From Candidatus Hydrogenedens sp. (GTDB lineage: Bacteria; Hydrogenedentota; Hydrogenedentia; Hydrogenedentales; Hydrogenedentaceae), in the NCBI GenBank assembly GCA_020216745.1, contig JAIWNQ010000063.1:1-10000 (forward strand): DNA of 10,000 nt. Reading direction: 5' to 3'. This document shows, piece after piece, positions 6,726 to 10,000 of the stretch. Numbering within the stretch: position 1 is the first letter of the stretch; every line of letters begins with the position of its first letter. Position numbers and translations under genes: made by a program. The notes below the pieces were generated by a model. The model made no database searches, was not told the DNA's origin, and saw nothing but the letters and a program-made list of their open reading frames with translations.

Positions 6726-8241
6726 TTAGAATTTCTTTTAAATCTTGTTCACTAATTTCAATTAAAATGTCTTTAAAAATATTAAATGGATTCTCTTCCG
6801 ATAATCGAATCCCTACACTCTCAATCAATGACCTAATAATAAGAAGAATATCTTCTCCCTTTTCAAGGGTAGACCTAATACTTTCCCTCGATATATTTTC
6901 AAATCCATGTGCTATAATGGAATTGTTTCTCATACTGGCAAAAGGTCTTAGTTTTCTTACCCATTTTTGGATATTCTTATATTTACTCTGGTTATTTCCA
7001 GTTTCTGCAAGAAAATCAATACTCGCAAACAGTGTAGGCATATTAGGCACAATCGGTTTTTTGACATAACTTATATTGTAGTCGCTTTTATTTTCATCCA
7101 AAAATTCAAAAAAATCATTATTATTCCCTGCCCACTTTCTAAATTTACTTTCAAAAGGCTTTTCATTTGAATTTTTTATCATTTCATCCCATGTACATCC
7201 TATAATTTCAAGTAACGAATACTGAAGAGATGTTTCCATCATTCTCCAAACTCTTCCTATAAAATTTGCACACTCATCTCGCTTCCACATAACTACTGTA
7301 TTCCAGTAAAGTTCATTAAATATTGAATTGGGTTCTTTTTCGCATAATTTAAACGCATCTTTTCTTAATATCTCAAGCATACCTATAGGGACATTATCAT
7401 ACATTTTGTCTATTTCTTTCTTATAATTAAAAAAATCAAAGTTTTCTCTATAGCACGCAGATAAAGATAAATTTCTGATTGTCTCTGAATAGGATTTATT
7501 TTGTACTACTGCATCAAAATCATATCTTTCAACAAGTTGTTTTAAATTCTCATGTTCATATGTACCTAATATATATTCTGCAGCATTAAGAGATTGTATA
7601 TCCCTCGAATTTTCAGACTTATAAATAAATCTAACTTTATTCCTATAATATTTAATACAATTTAACATTACAGAAGTATTAATTTGAGGAGTCCCACCTG
7701 TTATTTCTGTATATACCTCATAATTGTTATTCTCACTAAACATTTCAAATTCTTTGGATAAAAAATCTCCAAATTCTTTAATCATTAAATCGTAGTTATT
7801 AGGTGAATTTTTTAGAATAACTGTTTTGATTTCTGGACAAGGTTTACTTTCCTTTTTGTAGTAATAAGGAAAAAACTTTTCTTCTAAAAACTTAGCTATT
7901 GTACAAGTATCTCTGCAAACATGTTCATTGTCAGTTTTACTTACTGTCTTTGATTGATCCGTTGCAATAAGATATATCCTATGTATCAATTTGTCTTTTT
8001 TTTCTATGTAACTGAGAAAAGGCTCTATCAATGGTATCTCTATTATCTCTTTTATTGAATCAAAATTATTATTTAACCAATGTCCAAATTTACGAACATT
8101 TAACTCTCGAAAATTTCTATTATCTTTACCTAAAGGATATTGGTATTCTTTCAACTCCATTTGTACTTTTTCATCTAATCCGACTTCATCTCTAATTTGT
8201 ACATCTCGGGTACCGAGACATATAAACAAATAAGCGTCCAT
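6718..8241 (-). CDS. CARF-HEPN ribonuclease, Csm6/Csx1-like CRISPR ancillary protein
   Basis: A 507-residue protein with the layout of type III CRISPR ancillary RNases, in which a CARF domain senses cyclic oligoadenylate made by Cas10 and a HEPN domain then cleaves RNA. CARF (about 1-210): first strand AYLFICLGTRDVQ (3-15), strand HRIYLIATDQS (87-97) and the ligand-loop motif EITGGTPQINTS (179-190), comparable to the TGGTK-type motif. The middle (about 210-330) is helical. The HEPN-like C-terminus includes FIGRVWRMMETSLQYSLLEI (327-346) and the catalytic R-x6-H motif RNNSIIAH (R438, H445). No membrane segment is seen, so it is cytoplasmic. AGGA lies eight bases before the start. It is the first gene of the unit, followed by cas6. 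The DNA is more AT-rich than its neighbours. Exact subfamily is uncertain (Csm6, Csx1 or a TIGR02710-like relative). Confidence 0.85.
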   Translation of the reverse strand: MDAYLFICLGTRDVQIRDEVGLDEKVQMELKEYQYPLGKDNRNFRELNVRKFGHWLNNNFDSIKEIIEIPLIEPFLSYIEKKDKLIHRIYLIATDQSKTVSKTDNEHVCRDTCTIAKFLEEKFFPYYYKKESKPCPEIKTVILKNSPNNYDLMIKEFGDFLSKEFEMFSENNNYEVYTEITGGTPQINTSVMLNCIKYYRNKVRFIYKSENSRDIQSLNAAEYILGTYEHENLKQLVERYDFDAVVQNKSYSETIRNLSLSACYRENFDFFNYKKEIDKMYDNVPIGMLEILRKDAFKLCEKEPNSIFNELYWNTVVMWKRDECANFIGRVWRMMETSLQYSLLEIIGCTWDEMIKNSNEKPFESKFRKWAGNNNDFFEFLDENKSDYNISYVKKPIVPNMPTLFASIDFLAETGNNQSKYKNIQKWVRKLRPFASMRNNSIIAHGFENISRESIRSTLEKGEDILLIIRSLIESVGIRLSEENPFNIFKDILIEISEQDLKEILNV

Positions 8242-8254
8242 TTAAGATATCCTA

Positions 8255-8280
8255 TTGTTTGAATTTTAACATTCAAATAA
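8255..8280. promoter_or_regulatory. Inverted repeat upstream of the CARF-HEPN gene, candidate operator
   Basis: TTTGAAT (8258-8264) and ATTCAAA (8271-8277) form a perfect 7-base inverted repeat around a 6-base centre. Adding the flanks 8255-8257 and 8278-8280 gives nine of ten matched positions. It lies 14 bases before the CARF-HEPN ATG and just downstream of that gene's candidate -10. It could be an operator acting as a roadblock, or a weak RNA hairpin in the leader. AT-rich DNA makes chance inverted repeats fairly common. Confidence 0.4.
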
Positions 8281-8297
8281 AGTCTAATGTTATTCAG

Positions 8298-8330
8298 ATT
8301 ATATTATTAATTTTCTAAATAAATACGCAA
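8298..8330 (-). promoter_or_regulatory. Candidate promoter of the CARF-HEPN / cas6 / C69 unit
   Basis: On the minus strand TATAAT lies at 8303-8298. An overlapping TAATAT at 8306-8301 is spaced 18 bases from TTGCGT (8330-8325), a partial -35 match. Initiation near 8290 would give a leader of about 50 bases containing the inverted repeat at 8258-8277. The same AT-rich stretch must also hold any promoter for the divergent oxidoreductase gene, for which I see no clear hexamer pair. Confidence 0.35.
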
Positions 8331-8364
8331 AAAATAATTAAACCCATTTTAAAGGAATAAGAAT

Positions 8365-9735
8365 ATGGAAAAAGATAACAAACATTTCGAGTTTTCTCGC
8401 AGGTCATTTTTATCGCTTTCAGGTTTAGTTTCGATGGCATTTGCAATGAAAGGTTCTGCACAGAATCAACCCGCAACGAATTCCATTCGTAATACACCTG
8501 CCCCAGTAGAATTTTTCTCCGCTCCTCCAATGGAAACGGTTCGCGTCGGATTTGTTGGTGTAGGAGGTATGGGGACAAATCATGTAAAGAACTTACTAAA
8601 GATTGAAGGTGTACAATTAAAGGCAGTCTGCGACATTGTTCCTGAAAAGGTAGAACGAGTTAAAAAAATGGCTGTGTCAGCAGGACAACCCGAACCCAAA
8701 GGATATACAAATGGGGAATTGGATTTTAAACGAATGTGTGAAACAGAAGAATTGGATTTAGTTTACACAGCAACCCCTTGGGAGTGGCATGTTCCCGTGT
8801 GTGTTTCCGCAATGGAAAATGGTAAACATTCAGCCACCGAAGTTCCCGCAGCTGTTACATTAGAGGAATGCTGGCAACTCGTCGAAACAGCAGAAAAATA
8901 TAAAAAACATTGCGTTATGATGGAAAACTGCTGTTATAATCGTACAGAATTAATGATGCTCCACATGGTTCGAAAAGGTTTGTTAGGAGAAATTATTCAC
9001 GGCGAATGTGGCTATCTGCATGATTTAAGAGGCGTAAAATTCAGTAAGGACGGAGAAGGACTCTGGCGACGTGCTCATTCGATGAAACGAAACGGAAATC
9101 TATATCCCACACATGGCTTGGGACCCGTAGCTCAATATATGAACATCAATCGCGGAGACCAGTTTGAGTATTTGGTTTCAGTTAGTAGCAAATCTCGAGG
9201 CCTCCAAGAATACCAAAAAACGCTACCTGAGGATGACCCCCGTAGAAATGAAAAATATGTGTTAGGGGATGTGAACTTAAGCATTATAAAAACCTTTAAC
9301 GGATGTACAATATATATCGTGCATGACACAAATTTACCTCGTCCTTACAGCCGAATTAATATGGTGCAGGGAACAAAAGGCGTCATTATGGACTATCCTC
9401 CACGTATTTTTGTCGAAGGTTTATCCGAAAAAGAAGAATTTGAACCCTTGGAGAAATATGCCGAGCAATGGGAACATCCGTTATGGAAAGCGATGCAGGA
9501 TTCTGCCAAAGGAGCCGGACATGGTGGAATGGATTTCATCGAGGATTTCCGTTTAATTGAATGCCTCCGCAAAGGTTTACCCACAGATTTGAATGTTTAC
9601 GATGCAGCCTCATGGAGTGCCGTTTGCGAATTAAGTGAACGCTCTGTAGCCCAACGCGGTGCACCTCAGGATTTTCCAGACTTTACGCGAGGAAGATGGA
9701 GAGAGTACCCGCCATTAGGAATTATATACGGCTAA
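8365..9735 (+). CDS. Tat-exported Gfo/Idh/MocA oxidoreductase, GH109-like (alpha-N-acetylgalactosaminidase type)
   Basis: A 456-residue protein that opens with a twin-arginine signal, SRRSFLSLSG (R12-R13), and a hydrophobic stretch ending in SAQNQ near residue 35. It should be folded with its cofactor before export. The Rossmann domain begins VRVGFVGVGGMG (59-70) with the G-x-G-x-x-G pattern of NAD(P) binding. Family blocks are CDIVPEKVERVKK, TPWEWH (137-142), ATEVPAAVTLEECWQLVE (157-174), MMENCCYNR (185-193), GYLHDLRG (216-223) and KRNGNLYPTHGLGPVAQ (241-257). This set closely resembles GH109 enzymes, which hydrolyse alpha-N-acetylgalactosaminides by an NAD-dependent redox mechanism. Y247 and H250 in the YPTH block are likely active-site residues by analogy. 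AAAGGA lies eight bases before the ATG and fixes the start. Substrate specificity is inferred and a related sugar glycoside is possible. It is divergent from the CARF-HEPN gene and probably unrelated to it. Confidence 0.9.
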   Translation: MEKDNKHFEFSRRSFLSLSGLVSMAFAMKGSAQNQPATNSIRNTPAPVEFFSAPPMETVRVGFVGVGGMGTNHVKNLLKIEGVQLKAVCDIVPEKVERVKKMAVSAGQPEPKGYTNGELDFKRMCETEELDLVYTATPWEWHVPVCVSAMENGKHSATEVPAAVTLEECWQLVETAEKYKKHCVMMENCCYNRTELMMLHMVRKGLLGEIIHGECGYLHDLRGVKFSKDGEGLWRRAHSMKRNGNLYPTHGLGPVAQYMNINRGDQFEYLVSVSSKSRGLQEYQKTLPEDDPRRNEKYVLGDVNLSIIKTFNGCTIYIVHDTNLPRPYSRINMVQGTKGVIMDYPPRIFVEGLSEKEEFEPLEKYAEQWEHPLWKAMQDSAKGAGHGGMDFIEDFRLIECLRKGLPTDLNVYDAASWSAVCELSERSVAQRGAPQDFPDFTRGRWREYPPLGIIYG

Positions 9736-9818
9736 ACAAACCAGTTTTAAATCATAGCATTAGTTATTCGACAACGCATTTACTTATCAGTATTATGCAA
9801 TTTTTTACTATAAAGTGA

Positions 9819-10000
9819 TTAGTTTTCTCTATGTGCTATTTTCATCATCTCCTCAGGTAAAAAAACCTCAACAAATACTACATCCTCATTATTAGAAGAA
9901 TCCAAACAATAAATCTTATGCTTTCCAGGAACAAGATTCCACCATAACGGTTGTTCCCAAGTACTACTACCTAAATATTGGTCGTCAACATACCAATGAA
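9819..10000 (-). CDS. C-terminal fragment, possibly penicillin-binding protein 1C (BiPBP_C-like domain)
   Basis: An open minus-strand frame enters from the right edge (codon boundary at 9998) and ends at a TAA at 9821-9819, giving 59 residues plus part of a codon. It starts HWYVDDQYLGSSTW, continues PLWWNLVPGKHKIYCLDSS and ends AHREN. The pattern of WYVD, PLWW, PG-x-H and L-D resembles the immunoglobulin-like C-terminal domain of penicillin-binding protein 1C (PF06832 type), where similar FWYLDG, PLFW and PGRH blocks occur. That enzyme is a periplasmic peptidoglycan glycosyltransferase/transpeptidase. The catalytic part lies outside the window, so other proteins with this domain cannot be excluded. 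It converges on the oxidoreductase gene; the 83 bases between them show no clear terminator hairpin. Confidence 0.55.
   Translation of the reverse strand, partial: HWYVDDQYLGSSTWEQPLWWNLVPGKHKIYCLDSSNNEDVVFVEVFLPEEMMKIAHREN

Noticed and set aside
8315..8578. Minus-strand open frame across the divergent promoter region and the start of the oxidoreductase gene
   Set aside because: It covers the Tat signal region of a secure plus-strand gene and matches no family I know.
9736..9818. Possible terminator or small gene between the oxidoreductase and the right-edge fragment
   Set aside because: A short T-run occurs near 9800-9806, but no stem of useful length precedes it on either strand and no start codon with a ribosome site is present.

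Overview
This AT-rich bacterial window holds eight complete protein genes, one gene fragment at the right edge and a possible short fragment at the left edge. The organism looks like a Gram-negative environmental bacterium. The twin-arginine-exported Gfo/Idh/MocA oxidoreductase of the GH109 type is common in Bacteroidota, Planctomycetota, Verrucomicrobiota and Hydrogenedentota. A low-GC Hydrogenedens-like lineage would fit, but that is a guess from gene content only. No rRNA, tRNA, CRISPR array, transposase or integrase was recognised.

Layout. (1) Positions 1-1785, plus strand: a possible C-terminal tail of an unidentified gene, then smpB (trans-translation), a small unrecognised protein with an 8-residue tandem-repeat tail, and a DUF434-family protein. 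The genes are closely spaced and may be co-transcribed. (2) Positions 1796-4447, minus strand: a large soluble PAS-rich hybrid histidine kinase with a C-terminal receiver domain, convergent with the DUF434 gene across a 10-base gap. (3) Positions 4593-8241, minus strand: a compact three-gene unit. It is transcribed in the order CARF-HEPN nuclease of the Csm6/Csx1 type, Cas6 pre-crRNA endoribonuclease, and secernin-like Ntn-hydrolase of peptidase family C69. The first two genes overlap by 8 bases and the last two are 3 bases apart. (4) Positions 8365-9735, plus strand: the Tat-exported GH109-like oxidoreductase, divergent from the CARF-HEPN gene. (5) Positions 9819-10000, minus strand: the C-terminal end of a gene that resembles the last domain of penicillin-binding protein 1C.

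The most interesting region is the CARF-HEPN / cas6 / C69 unit. Cas6 and a CARF-HEPN RNase normally serve a type III CRISPR-Cas system: Cas6 matures crRNA, and the CARF-HEPN protein is switched on by cyclic oligoadenylate made by Cas10. Neither Cas10, other Csm/Cmr subunits, adaptation genes nor an array lies inside the window. The unit is therefore either a detached satellite of a type III locus elsewhere or the edge of something different. The tightly coupled C69 peptidase-like gene is not a usual partner. The CARF-HEPN gene is visibly more AT-rich than cas6 and the other neighbours, which hints at a separate origin.
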